The position numbers and the translations under genes were made by a program. Positions 11,742 through 22,479 of a DNA stretch of 64,000 nt are shown piece after piece. The notes beneath the pieces are model-generated. The model saw only the letters and a program-made list of their open reading frames with translations, ran no database searches and was not told where the DNA came from. The first letter of the stretch is position 1; every line of letters begins with the position of its first letter. This stretch comes from Adiantum capillus-veneris. Taxonomy: Eukaryota; Streptophyta; Polypodiopsida; Polypodiales; Pteridaceae. Location: assembly GCA_014529385.2 (NCBI GenBank), contig CM043966.1:105730087-105794086 (forward strand). The letters are read 5' to 3'.

Positions 11742-12081
11742 GCTTGGTGTATGAGGGTGGTGCATTTCATAGCAACTATCCAGCTCTTTGTTTTGTTCAA
11801 TTTGTGCATGAGCAGGCTTACGCAGTGCGAGATGCGCATATGGGAGCCGGTGCCTGCTTTCAGAACTAGTTTCACAAGCTCCTTGCTTGGATGCTTCTCT
11901 GTGTGGCTTGTTGCACATATCACACACATCTACAATGCTGCAATGGGGCGATCCAAGTGCAGGCGCATGCAAGAGATGGTGAAGTGGTCCTCTAAAAACC
12001 CAGAAATGCGACCAACTCGCACTTTCATCACACAAAAAAACGTGCTACTTTGGTCTTCATGGCGGCCGCACCAGTGAAATT

Positions 12082-12082
<1 letters not shown>

Positions 12083-12126
<44 letters not shown>
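12083..12126. repeat. (GA)n microsatellite
   Basis: About 22 AG units. Confidence 0.95.
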
Positions 12127-12130
<4 letters not shown>

Positions 12131-12329
12131 CTCTGCACCAGCTGATCATGGTACTGCGCATCCAAAGGGAGCTTACACCCGCTGGCCTGGCTTCTTCTCT
12201 GTGCGTGTCTTGCAAGATGCATGGACCTGGAGACACCACTAGTTTTTATTTGTAGTGGTCTCTTATGTGGTAGGTCTTCTTGGCTATTGTACTCGTGGCA
12301 AAAGATGAAGGCTTCTGGTGTATTAATGC

Positions 12330-12900
12330 ATGCAAAATCGGAGCTTGCAAGAGGCCTTGTTTGAAAAAGGCTACCCTGAGCGTCTGGATTGGAAGAAGAG
12401 GTTCAAGATAATAGGGGACACAGCCAGAGCTTTGGAATTTCTGCATGTGGGATGCAACCCTCCCATTATACACGAAGATGTCAAGCCCAGCAACATCGAC
12501 CTCCTGGACCGAAATTTCTCTGCCCGCATTGCTGACTTTGGGATTGCCACGTGAGGGTCGAGCCCTACTGCATTGAACCTGCTGGAACCGTTCCGCGTCG
12601 GCACAGACTGGTTTCGACAGGTATCACAATGCCAGCGGAATTGTCAGCTCTAAGCCTGCGCCTTCCTTTGCAAGCTGCCACCGTGCCCATCAGTCCACCG
12701 CGGACGTCGTACGGACAGAGGGTTTTGCTCGCTTGCGTTGACTACAGGAGGCTTGGGCTGGATACCTTGAGGATGAAGAGCAAGTGTATGGCTTGTATTC
12801 ACAGCGCTTGTATAATGAACCGCATGGAGGGAGAGGCCGCGGCAGAGGCATCATAAAGCTGGGCAAGCAGTACTCTTCTTTCAAATTAAAGATGTCGTAG
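12330..12900 (+). pseudogene. Receptor-like protein kinase remnant
   Basis: The frame from 12330 reads MQNRSLQEAL, then GDTARALEFLH, PPIIHEDVKPSN and ARIADFGIA, i.e. the plant receptor-kinase region around the catalytic loop and DFG motif. The usual HRD/HGD is HED, and one extra residue breaks the NILLD segment (NIDLLD). A TGA at 12552-12554 stops the frame just after DFG. Read past it, the frame stays open to a possible donor at 12620|gtatcac; a possible acceptor ctacag|gagg at 12747 opens a 50-codon terminal frame (12748-12900, starting EAWAGYLEDEEQ) in the same phase. A TAA also lies just upstream where the codon before MQNRSL would be coding. Stops and missing N-lobe exons indicate a dead fragment. 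Whether the last frame belongs to the kinase is uncertain. Confidence 0.6.
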
Positions 12901-13021
12901 GTCAGAGAGGGTGTATGTATTAGAGGGGGAGCAAGAGACAGAGAGGAAAGGACACTTGAAGCAAGGCAGCAAGCAGAGGGAGTGGAAGGTTGCGTCAGAG
13001 ACGGAGGAGTAGGCTATATGG

Positions 13022-13138
13022 GGCAGTGTGGGGCTCAAACCCTTCCAATTTCATTTGATTAAATCGCAACACGCATCAAGAACTGAAACATGTGTGGCAG
13101 TGTGGGGCTCAAACCCTTGCAATTTTATTTGATTAAAG
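13022..13138. repeat. Direct repeat of about 43 bp
   Basis: A segment starting ggcagtgtggggctcaaacc occurs at about 13022 and again at about 13096, both running into tttgattaaa. It lies at the 3' end of the PPR remnant. Confidence 0.8.
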
Positions 13139-14101
13139 AGGCTTAACGCTTCCTTTGAATCTCCAATTTGTGCACATCCTAAGATGATGGCGGACCATGA
13201 AACGGAATCCCTCTTCCTCATTTTCCTGAATATGAGCATTGCACTATCTAGATCACCAAATCATCCATACAAGGTGATAAGAACATTCCCAACAACAATG
13301 TCTTGCTCAACCCCTTCTTCGATCATCTTCATATGGACACGCTGGCCTTCTTTCAGGCCTCCAAAACAAGCACAAGCATTGAGTGCAGAGATGTACATTA
13401 CCTTGTCGTGTACCACAAGCTATTTACTCATCTGAACAAAATTTCTAGTGCTTCTTCTAGCCTATTGTTCTCGGTGAGTGTGGTAATTAATGCACCTTAA
13501 GACACCACGTTTTTCTTAGGCATAGTGGAAAATATATATCTCGCATTTGTCAAGCTACCACAGCTTCCATACATTGTGATAAGGGCAGTTGCCACTATGG
13601 TGCCTGCTTCAAATCCTCTCACAACAAGTGAGTGATGAATTTCACAGCCTTCTTCTTGGGTGGTGCATGCTTCACGAATGCTTATGAATGTGATCATATT
13701 CGGGGCAAATCCTGCACGTTCCATTCTATGGAAGAGCATCATAGCCTCTGCACAGAAGCCTTGTTGTGTAGTAAAAGATATGATGGTGGTCCATGACAGA
13801 ACATTTCTTTTGGACATAGACTCAAAAACATTGATCGCATCTTTGAAATGCCCATTGAGAGCAATATAAGCGTGAATAAGAATGTTGTGTGAGTGCACAT
13901 TCGGTGTTTGGATGACATTGAATGTGGCTTGAGCATCTGCAACACTGCCACAAGTACCATACATTTGACAAATATCAGCTTCTCTTGAGAGTCGAGCCCC
14001 TTCCCCTCCCTCTGGCACGTGGCCCTTGCTACCTTAGCATTGACAGTGGCACGTAGCTTGTCCACCCAATGGGGAAAAGTGTAAAAACTACTAGAATCCA
14101 A
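13051..14101 (-). pseudogene. Pentatricopeptide repeat (PPR) protein pseudogene
   Basis: Reading the - strand, successive degenerate PPR motifs are seen: MYGTCGSVADA, VHSHNILIHAY, ISKR-type FESMSKRNVLSWTTII, then FAPNMITFISIREAC, TALITMYGSCGSLTNA and KKNVVS. A further block at 13400-13051 gives ALNACACFGGLKEGQ, a stop (TGA) inside a LYG-FGDLD unit, then KRDSVSWSAIILGCAQ. PPR proteins of this type bind and process or edit organelle RNA in plants. Stops after NVVS (near 13497) and inside the last block, plus a frame change near 14000, make this a pseudogene. Function cannot be retained in the visible form. Confidence 0.8.
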
Positions 14102-15080
14102 AACACCTAGAAGGAAATGGAGTTGAGAACTACTACTTAGATAGAAGCAAGACTCATGTCAATGTGCCAAAAATTTTGAAGGAACAATATTGAAATCAAT
14201 GTGTTCAATCATAAAAATTGCAGAGGCAGGGCAGGGCAAGGGATTGATTGCAAAAAAAGAGGGTCCGATGTCATACGCACATGAGTCAAAGCTACTTTCA
14301 AGATACAATTGAAGATCATGTTTTTCTGAAACCAGTCTTAATGTTAATAAGACAAGTGACTTGTTGTACATGCTACAATGATGCTCAACCTAGGGCACCC
14401 ACAAAAAGTAGCCAAATTTTTGCGCTGAGAATATAATCAGGGACATGCATAACATGATCATTGCTAGTCAGCATATTGAAAAGGATGTGGAAGACTTGGT
14501 GCGCTAATGGAAGGAAGGAAAAACTTAAATTTCCTTTTATAATGATATAATTCTTCATGATTAAAAAATCACTAGCTCAAACAATGTCGTGTAGTTGCAT
14601 TGTGTGATTAAGGTTATTTTGTTTGTGACATAAAGGCGTCCTAATCTCAAATGTTTTTGTTGCTATAATAATGCAACTTCATCTTTGGTATCTCCTCATA
14701 AGAATGAAGATATGATGTTATTTTGTTATCACGGCTTGCTCATAGCTAGACTTTACCTCATGCTTGCCTTTCAACATAGAATGAGTGTATTGATTACATG
14801 ATAAATGACATCGTGTAAAATACAAATGTTAGTGGTGATTGTGCAGTGATTTAAAGGGTTGTTTAGTTTTTTGAAAAACTTTGGTGTAGTCCTGCAATTA
14901 GGAGAACCTCTCAAAGAAAAGGATGAGGGTCTTGGGCTCACAATCCTTTACGTGGTGATCAAGTTTGCTATGTGTTAGTCATCACAGAGGACTTTGATGA
15001 CAATGATCTTTGTGGTGATCAGAGTGAGAGAAAAACATTTCCCCGTTTTTTATCGCATTATTTGGGGCCATAGAGGCTTT
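14102..15080. other. Non-coding stretch, no gene recognised
   Basis: AT-rich with short frames only. It separates the PPR remnant from the Ty3 element G. Confidence 0.55.
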
Positions 15081-15356
15081 GGATGGTGGAGGGGAGTTGG
15101 AGATTCAAGGACAATGATGTGAGCTACTGGAGGAATTTTACCGCATGTGCATTAGATTTTGGGGCTAGAAATGGTGAGCCCTTTGAGTGGCAAGGACAAA
15201 AGGATTTCTATAGGTTTTTTTTGGGAGGGATTATCACACCCATAAGAGCCTATAAATACTTAGGTAGCACCATGTGGCCAAAAAATAACCCACATGGGTA
15301 TTGCCTTAAGAAATCCAATGCTATATTTATTGGAGACATGCAAGGGAGATGTCCCT

Positions 15357-16700
15357 AGTCGAGGTGGATGCGAGGCTGAAGGCACTTAAACAACATGTAA
15401 ATGAGGATTTCAATATTTTTGTTGATCGCTTTGAAGCATGTTGGGTAGAATTGGAAGTAGCTCTGCAGTTGGCTAATGGGGCAATTACTTCGAGTTGAAT
15501 AAGCTCATGGCATGCTTGCATCGTAAGGTGCAGGAAAAGGTTGACTTTGAAATCCAAATAATCACAATGGTGCGGTAGCGATTGCACGGTCAAAGAGCAG
15601 GAAGATCAAGAAGAAGATCAACCAAGGCGTGTTGGGCTACTAGATGGTGGTTCCTACCCAACCGTAGAGTCCTTGTGATGCTGTCCATGAGGAGAATTCA
15701 TGTGAATCAAGGTATGGTGGTTGTTTCACAGTATTGGGAGCCCCATGATTTGTCTGAGCAGATGCAGGAGTTGCGGTTAAGCATGATGAATAGGGGACAA
15801 TCAAGAATATGAAGATCTAGGACGAGGCCATTGCCTGGCAAGTGTGTGGAGAAGAAAGTCAGTATGCATCAGATTTCCCACATTTACCTAGGGAACAAGG
15901 AGGCATATACCCACCCTTGGGTAGAGGTAGAGGGCAAGGGTAGAACTCAATGGGTAGAGAGAACAGATAGTCAAGAACCTGACACCGCCAGATACGATAG
16001 ATACTGGTGAAGTTCGTAGGATTATTATCATTGGGGTGGACAAGCAAGATGCGGAGGTCTTTGCTAACAATAGGACAAGAGGTGAAAGGGAAATAGAGAT
16101 CGGTCAAAAAACTAGAGCTCCTAAGGGCAAGAAGACGTTGTATGAAGGCAGAGAGAAACCAAACACTAGTAGGAGGAGAAGACGTTGCAAAATCAAGCAG
16201 GTTGATTTTCAGCTGGGGCATGGTCATCCCACGTATGATCTAGTAAGTGATGTTCAAAGTCAAAAGGCTAACATTACTTTTGGGCAGCTATTGCCTTTAA
16301 ATCCCAAGCTAAGGAGGCAGTGGTCCATAAGTGTTAGCACAAGGCTACAAAGGGTTAAATGTGATGTGCACGTGGTGCAAAATATGACCCTAAGTGTAGG
16401 TATTTTGACGGATGTTCTCCCTCTTGTGGATATTGTCATTGAGAAGTGTATGTAGATACATGCTTATATAAATGGAGGAGTGCAAGTTTGTCTCGTGAAA
16501 GTAGCTATGAGGGATGTAGGTATCAAGACAGTAGTCCAGTTGAATGTGCGTATGATGAGGATGGCTAACCATGCTAAAGCAAGGTGTCTCGACATGGCTT
16601 AGGATGTGAGGGTAAAGGTGATGTGAATAGAGTGTCTTATCAACTTCTGCTTGATCTAAAAGTAGGAGACAATGCTTATCCTATTATTTTAGGGAGGCCG
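15357..16700 (+). pseudogene. Gag-protease remnant of Ty3 element G
   Basis: Frames in pieces: VDARLKALKQHVNEDF (gag, about 15361), FEACWVELEV, then the linker KQVDFQLGHGHPTYDL (about 16192) and the protease tail NAYPIILGRP (about 16670-16700). The protease region near 16470 has NGGVQVCLV, a decayed version of the DGGS-type active site. Protease would cut the polyprotein; here it is broken by several stops. Confidence 0.6.
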
Positions 16701-17555
16701 TTGTCGAGGGATATTTGTTCAAAACGTGAGTTGGGCAGGTGCCGAGCCTCTGGCTGTGGGAGGTGTGAAAGAGAGAGAAGAAGAGACACTGACAGCTCTG
16801 GCAATCGTCATAATCATCAATTAATTGATTAATGCTTCGAGTACAACTTAATTCTTAGACAAGGCAGGCTGTTAACAGCACCATCACTTGGATCAACTGC
16901 TAACTAGGAGTTTAAGCTCCCGTTTTACACAATTAGCTGGGCTGTTAACGATGCCGGGGCTTAATAAGCTATTTAATCAATCTTTAAAATGATGATGGTG
17001 ATGGGAATTTCCTCCTGTCGCTTTATTTGCTTCAAATACCTCGTGGATTCTGCAAGCTTCAATTCTGCTCACTGCCTCAATCATCGAGCATTAGTTATTA
17101 TCAATCAACCTGCAACTTCCTGCTTTGCTGAGCTCTAACCCTTTTTGCTTCTGCCTTAGACTCCTTGCTTATTTCTTCCCTTTTTAACACGTTGATGCCC
17201 CATGCCAATCTTTCGACCCCTCTTTTTCCTTGCTTATCCTCTTGCTTTGATAACTGAAGACAAGAGAAAGAACAAGAGAAAGCCCTTGCTTTGCTAACAC
17301 GAAAGGGAGAAAGTGAGACCTTTGTTTTTCCTTCCGAGCTCCCAGACTCTCTTCTCTGGTCTCTGTCACAACTCCCCACACTATCCTCTCCTCGTTTTCC
17401 TTTGCATACCGAGGACAAAGAGAGAGAGAAGGCTTTGTTTGCTTGCCGAAGACAAGCCCTTGATCGTTCGAGCCTCCTTGGTATTCCCCTTCTCTTCTCC
17501 ACCTCGCCTTGCCTTGTTCGTTACCCTTCTCCTTCGATGCTTCTTGCTTTCCGAG

Positions 17556-17557
<2 letters not shown>

Positions 17558-17602
<45 letters not shown>
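17558..17602. repeat. (GA)n microsatellite
   Basis: About 22 GA units inside the 2.26-kb insertion. Confidence 0.95.
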
Positions 17603-17604
<2 letters not shown>

Positions 17605-17999
17605 CCTAGTGCAAGCTCCTTCTGCTCCACCCCGCCTTTCCCTCCTCTCGTTCCTTCGTATCCTCTCTTCCTCTTGCCCTCTTTGTTATGCAACACTTAT
17701 GCCCTCGTTTTGTTTTTTCCTTTCTATTAATAGCCCTACTCTCTTTTTATGCAACGACAGCGCCGTCGTTGTGGGAACGGCGCAGGGCCGGGGTTCGACC
17801 AACATGAAAACCACCGGAACAGGTTTCGAAAGTGGTTGCCCTTGCCTGCTGGGAATTTGTCAAAGCAAGCCACAGGCGGGCGTGAGCTCTTCTCACCTTC
17901 CTTGCGCCCTCTTCGCTGCCTGCCCACCATGGGTTTCCTTCTCTCATTGACTTCACACTCCCCATCTTTTAATTGGGTGGCCACCCCTCTTTAGGCAAT

Positions 18000-18400
18000 G
18001 GTCGGGCGGCCTTTTAGGTTATGGGTCCTTATGAAGGGCATCACATTTGGCCTACAAATCGGACAAGGTATTTACAAGCATAACATCTTCGGTACACCCC
18101 TTTTTACATACATACCGACTGCCTCAAAGGAATATCCATGCTCCATGTAAGCTTGCATTAATATGCTCCAACTGACAACATCTCATCGATGCATAAGTTT
18201 CTTGAAGACCATGCATGCACAATCTAGGTTCCTAAGCTTGGCATACATAGTGACTAAAGCAATGCCAAGCAGATCAATTTTCTCTGTTGGGCGGCCAGAG
18301 CCATTGTAAGGGCACCACATTTGGCATAAATGCCAGCCGAGGCAATGCATGGCACCTCATTTTTCTCTAGCAAGCTGCAACCACGTTGTCTTTCCCCCGC
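18000..18400 (-). pseudogene. PPR gene fragment inside the 2.26-kb insertion
   Basis: The - strand of 18350-18110 reads KIDLLGIALVTMYAKLRNLD, then CACMVFKKLMHR, a TGA, DVVSWSILMQAYMEHGYSFEAV. This is the PPR pattern (ALVxMYAKxxxLxxA; DVVSWxxLMxAYxxxG). Upstream in another frame is GIYAKCGALTMA, and downstream a decayed NTLSDLxAKCDALHK. At least three repeats are recognisable. In-frame stop and frame changes show it is dead. It is separate from the remnant at 13.1-14.1 kb. Confidence 0.7.
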
Positions 18401-19379
18401 AATCATTGCATTCCAAAACCTAGACGGGAGACAAAAACTCCCAGCTGAGACACCAACCGAGCCGACCAGACCAGTACAGAACCGGCCCTTGCGGTGAATC
18501 TTTAATGGCTAGTATCTTGGCGATCGGAACTCGGATCACTGATTTGAAAGATCGACGTGCTCCACAAAGTGAGCACTTCAAGCCCATCCATTCATTTCAT
18601 TTTTGTCACCTGAGCTGCAGTTGCCCAATCCGGTACACATCTGTAATTAGCTCAAGCTTCAAACTGCCATAACTTTTTCTCTGTAGCTCCAATCGACGAG
18701 TCGTAAAGACAGACCGATAGAGCATTTCAAGCACTATAGTTTTAGATCATAATCTCCCATTTCTACTCACTTCAAGCATACTCATTTTTGCATCATTAAG
18801 GAATATATTGGCCCTTTAAAGCCGCATCTGGCATACATTAATCATTAAACTTGGCCTGTTAACAAGCCCTGATCACTGCTCAATTAATAATTAGGCTTCA
18901 ACAAAGCTTAGCTTGCAGTTCTTTGCTCTTTTTCCCATCATGGAAGCGGAGCTGCACGACACCATGGCTACTTGCAATATGGGCCAAATAGGATTGGGAG
19001 AGCAGAGTGTTCACCTTGCCTAACAAAGAGAAGGGTAGATAGATAGTGCTAGACCTGAAGACCAAAGAGAGAAATTTTTATCCTAGGAAAGTGGGAGATG
19101 AACATGGCACTACAATGAGCTATGAGTATGAGACCAAAATGTTATGTGATGAGTTTCACTAATACAGAGGAGGAGAAAGGCAACGATGACAGAGTCAAGG
19201 TAGATATGTTGTGTTTGGTGTTACCATAGACGAATTTCATCCGAAAGATGATATGTAGCCTCAAGTTCATGGCTTGGGTGTAGAGGAGGTATCTAGCATG
19301 TTGAGTGAGGATCTAACCAAGCAAGAGAAGGAAGGCTATGTTCACCTATGTGCTTTTTAACCTAATGTGTTTTTAACGG

Positions 19380-21030
19380 AATACAAGAATTTATGAGGGG
19401 AGAAAGGTGTGGAGCACAAGATTGTAGTTAAGGAGGGATATAAACCAAAGGTGAAAAAGCTGAGGAGGCTAGGGGAGATTCAAAAGGAATCCCTATCGGT
19501 AGGATATTAATAAGCTGTTGGATACATGTATCATCTATCCAATAAAAGAGTTGGAGTGGGTCTCACATGTGGTCATCACTCCAAAAAATAATGGAAAGTG
19601 GAGAATGTGTAGAGACTACAAGCTATTAAATGCTACTACCAAGAAGAATCACTATTTATTGCCATTCCAAGATGAAATCTTGAATGAGATAACAGGGTAT
19701 GAGATGTATTTGATTATGGATGGGTTTTATAAGTACTTCTAGATAGGTATCGCACTTGAAGACCAATTGAAGATGATGTTCACTTCTCCATGGGGGTGTT
19801 TTGTATATGAAAGAATGCCGTTTGGTTTGACGTGTGCGTATACTACCTTTCAAGATTGATGAGCAAGTTGTTTGGTCCATCCTACTATTAAATACTACTA
19901 CCAAGCAGAATCACTATTTATTGCAATTCCAAGATGAAATCTGAAATGAGATAACAGGGCATGAGATGTATTTGATTATGGATGGGTTTTTAAAGTACTA
20001 GATAGGTATCGCACTTGAAGACCAATTGAAGATGATGTTCATTTCTCCATGGGGGTGTTTTGTATATCAAAGAATGCCGTTTGGTTTGACGTGTGCGTAT
20101 ACTACCTTTCAAGATTGGATGAGCAAGGTGTTTGGTCCATAATTAGGTAAGTTCACCAAGGTGTTAATGGATGATATTGATTACTATAGTTTCCAAAGGC
20201 TCAATGTAGAAGGTGGTCAATTGAACCCTAAAAAGTGCAAGTTGGTGCAACCTTGTGCACAATTGCTAGGTCATCTGGCACCATAGAATGGGATAGAGGT
20301 TGATGCAGAGAAGGTGAAGGCCTTGGTGCTAATGCATCCACCAGCAAATGCTAAGGGTTTGACTTAGTTTGTGCATAAGCTAAAATATTTGTCGCGGTTC
20401 TTTTGGATGCCCTTGCAATATGTGTATCCTCTTTAGAAGATGGCCCAACAAGTGCATGATTTTCAGTGGGATGAAGGAGCACAAGAGGATTTTGATAGGG
20501 TGAAGGATATTCATGTCATTTACTGACGGTGTGTCCTCCAACCAAGAGGATGACTTCTATGTTGTCATGACGGTGGGTACTATTGCTATTGGAGCGGTGT
20601 TGCTGTAGAAGGTAGGAAGGAGCTACAATCCTATCTATTTTCAGAGGATGGTCATAAGTCTTGGGGAAATGACCTATACCAAAGCAGAGCAATAGGTGAT
20701 GTCTTTGATTTTTGCATGCAGGAAGTTTCAAGTGCATCTAATTGTGCACAAGTTTCATGTGATGACATCTAACAATCTATTTCAAAAAGCGATGCTACAT
20801 TTGAAGCCATGGAAGCATATTATGAAGTGGGTGCTAGAGCTATAGGAGTTTGAGTTTGAGTTCAAGATCAACCACACCACTCAGTCCAACTTAGCAAATA
20901 TTTTGGTCAATAAGGGTGTTGATTTTCCAATGTATCCAAGGGTGGTACAAGATGAAGCTAGAGACGAGCCACACATGGAAGATGCTTTTACCAAGTGGTT
21001 TATGGAGAGCATCAACAAGTAGAGCAAAAG
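19380..21030 (+). pseudogene. Reverse transcriptase-RNase H remnant of Ty3 element G
   Basis: RT motifs are clear: WVSHVVITPKNNGKWRMCRDY (19548 on), LPFQDEILNEITG, IALEDQLK, WGCFVYERMPFGLT, and the catalytic region VLMDDID near 20160 (MDD where IDD is usual). RNase H and connection follow with QLNPKKCKL, LGHLAP and, after stops, FEFEFKINHTTQSNLANILV. Integrase is not seen. A 262-bp tandem duplication within the RT (19623-20145) and several stops abolish the frame. Confidence 0.75.
19623..20145. repeat. 262-bp tandem duplication in the RT of element G
   Basis: ctattaaatgctactacc at 19623 and ctattaaatactactacc at 19885 begin two near-identical copies, each ending tttggtccat. Confidence 0.9.
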
Positions 21031-21039
21031 GTGAGAGGC

Positions 21040-22160
21040 GAAACTGAAAAATAGACCCAGTGGGCTCTACACCAAGACCATGCATGATTGCCTCATCATG
21101 GGATGTACACAATAGGGGAACCACCTAGCTTGACATGCACCTAGGACGTAGATGTAGACAACCAAACTGATAGGAATGACACACAATTGATGAGGAAACA
21201 CTTATTATACATGGAGTAGGAGGAGCACACTCAACATAGGATACATGACACATGTGAATGGTCTATGTCATAGCTTGTTTGACAGGGGTAGCTGGCTAGT
21301 GGAGGCATTGTAGTGTGAGACATTTGAAAAAATCAAGATAACGTTACTTGCAAAGACACTAGCCAGCATAATCCAAAATGGAGAGCTAGGGGGAGAGAGA
21401 GAATCACATACAAGCATGAAGAGATCGAACTTATTTTCTTAATGCTACTTATAATTATGTTTTGGAGATGACAACAACACACAAGAAAAGGGGGAGAGAG
21501 CGAGAGCTTGTGATGTAGAGCATGCATGAAGGAGTACGACCCGCCATATGGTGCATGGCAATCTCCAGAGTTAGAAGGTTAGTGGATCACCAGCAAGATT
21601 AGTACAAGAAACATCATGAGGATGGGAACGCCGAAAACGCCATGAGCGATGACAAGTGCTAGGAATGCCCAAGAGTAGAATGGAGTTGTCAATCATTACC
21701 CTAGAGTGCTCATGGTGCCTTCAAGTGCCCTAGAGTGCTCATGGTGCCTTCAAGTGTTTGCCTTCAAGGGGGAGAGAGCGAGAGCTTGTGATATAGAGCA
21801 TGCATGAAGGAGTACGACCCGCCATATGGTGCATGGCAATCTCCAGAGTTAGAAGGTTAGTGGATCACCAACAAGATTAGTACAAGAAACATCATGAGGA
21901 TGGGAACGCCGAAAACGCCATGAGCGATGACAAGTGCTAGGAATGCCCAAGAGTAGAATGGAGTTGTCAATCATTACCCTAGAGTGCTCATGGTGCCTTC
22001 AAGTGTTTGCCTACTCCCTTAGTGCATGATTGTTACTTGAAATTCATATAGTGTGTGTGATGATCTTGTGTTGGTAATTGTCTCTTTGTATCTTGAGAGT
22101 GACCTCTAACCTTCCTTATATAGTTGGACTTGAGGAATCTTCTGCAATTTTTAATGCCAT
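21040..22160. other. Stretch between elements G and D with a 278-bp tandem duplication
   Basis: No recognisable coding region. 21490-22015 is occupied by the tandem duplication listed separately; the rest shows no motif. Confidence 0.6.
21490..22015. repeat. 278-bp tandem duplication with nested 29-bp repeat
   Basis: Copies start gggggagagagcgagagc at 21490 and 21768. Copy 1 additionally contains two 29-bp units starting cctagagtgctcatggtgcc at 21699 and 21728; copy 2 has one. The copies are almost identical, so the event is recent. Confidence 0.9.
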
Positions 22161-22164
22161 ACAA

Positions 22165-22470
22165 GAGGGCCTTGGCACATGGCCTGATGTTTGTGGGCCC
22201 ATGCAAACTCCGTCCTTGGGCAATTACCTTTACTTCGTGACTTTCATTGATGATTACTCCAGGCATGCATGGGTATTTCTGCTTAAAGCGAAGTCCGGTT
22301 TTTATGTGCTTCAAACAATTTCTGGCTATGGTTGAAAATGTATTGAAATGTACTATGGGAACCCTCCATTCCGATCGAGGGGGGAGTCTATGTCTCATGA
22401 ATTTAATGCATTTCTAGCTAGTCGAGGGATAAAACACCAATGTACAGTGCCTTATACGCCTCAGCAAAAT
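22165..22470 (+). pseudogene. Copia integrase core remnant (element D)
   Basis: TFIDDYSRHAWVFLLKAKS carries the first catalytic Asp region; a frame change follows, then SHEFNAFLASRGIKHQCTVP and YTPQQNGVEN with the catalytic Glu region. The frame then jumps directly to KDQPITDADVHDVLDEERA, so the integrase C-terminal part present in element E is deleted here. Confidence 0.8.
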
Positions 22471-22479
22471 GGTGTCGAA

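Larger units (their letters stand above)
16702..18961. mobile_element. 2.26-kb insertion inside element G, ends TGTCG...CGACA
   Basis: Comparison with element F places both borders: F runs ggaagaccatggcta without a break, whereas here ggaggccgt is followed by tgtcgaggg, and ctgcacgaca is followed by ccatggcta. The insert begins TGTCG and ends CGACA. The flanks ccgt and ccat could be a decayed target duplication. Inside are a (GA)n run, a long pyrimidine-rich tract (about 17100-17750) and a - strand PPR remnant. It may be a solo LTR or a cut-and-paste element that picked up a gene fragment; I cannot decide. Confidence 0.55.
15080..21030 (+). mobile_element. Ty3-gypsy (Tat-like) element G, degraded and interrupted
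   Basis: The same family as element F, heavily decayed. Gag-like sequence at 15080-15830 includes a frame reading DIFVD-like NIFVDRFEACWVELEVAL. The block at 16036-16455 parallels the F segment upstream of its protease (RRRRCKIKQ, FQLGHGHPTYDL versus FPLGHGMAPYNL). A protease remnant ends YPIILGRP near 16695. Homology resumes at about 18962 and continues into RT and RNase H to about 21030. A 2.26-kb insertion (16702-18961) separates the two parts. No LTR pair could be assigned. Many stops and frame changes. Confidence 0.7.

Noticed and set aside
17101-17730. Overlapping frames on both strands in the CT-rich part of the 2.26-kb insertion
   Set aside because: All overlap each other in a biased tract and none shows a recognisable domain.
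17780-17805. ggggttcgaccaac resembling a tRNA B box
   Set aside because: No matching A box or cloverleaf can be built around it.
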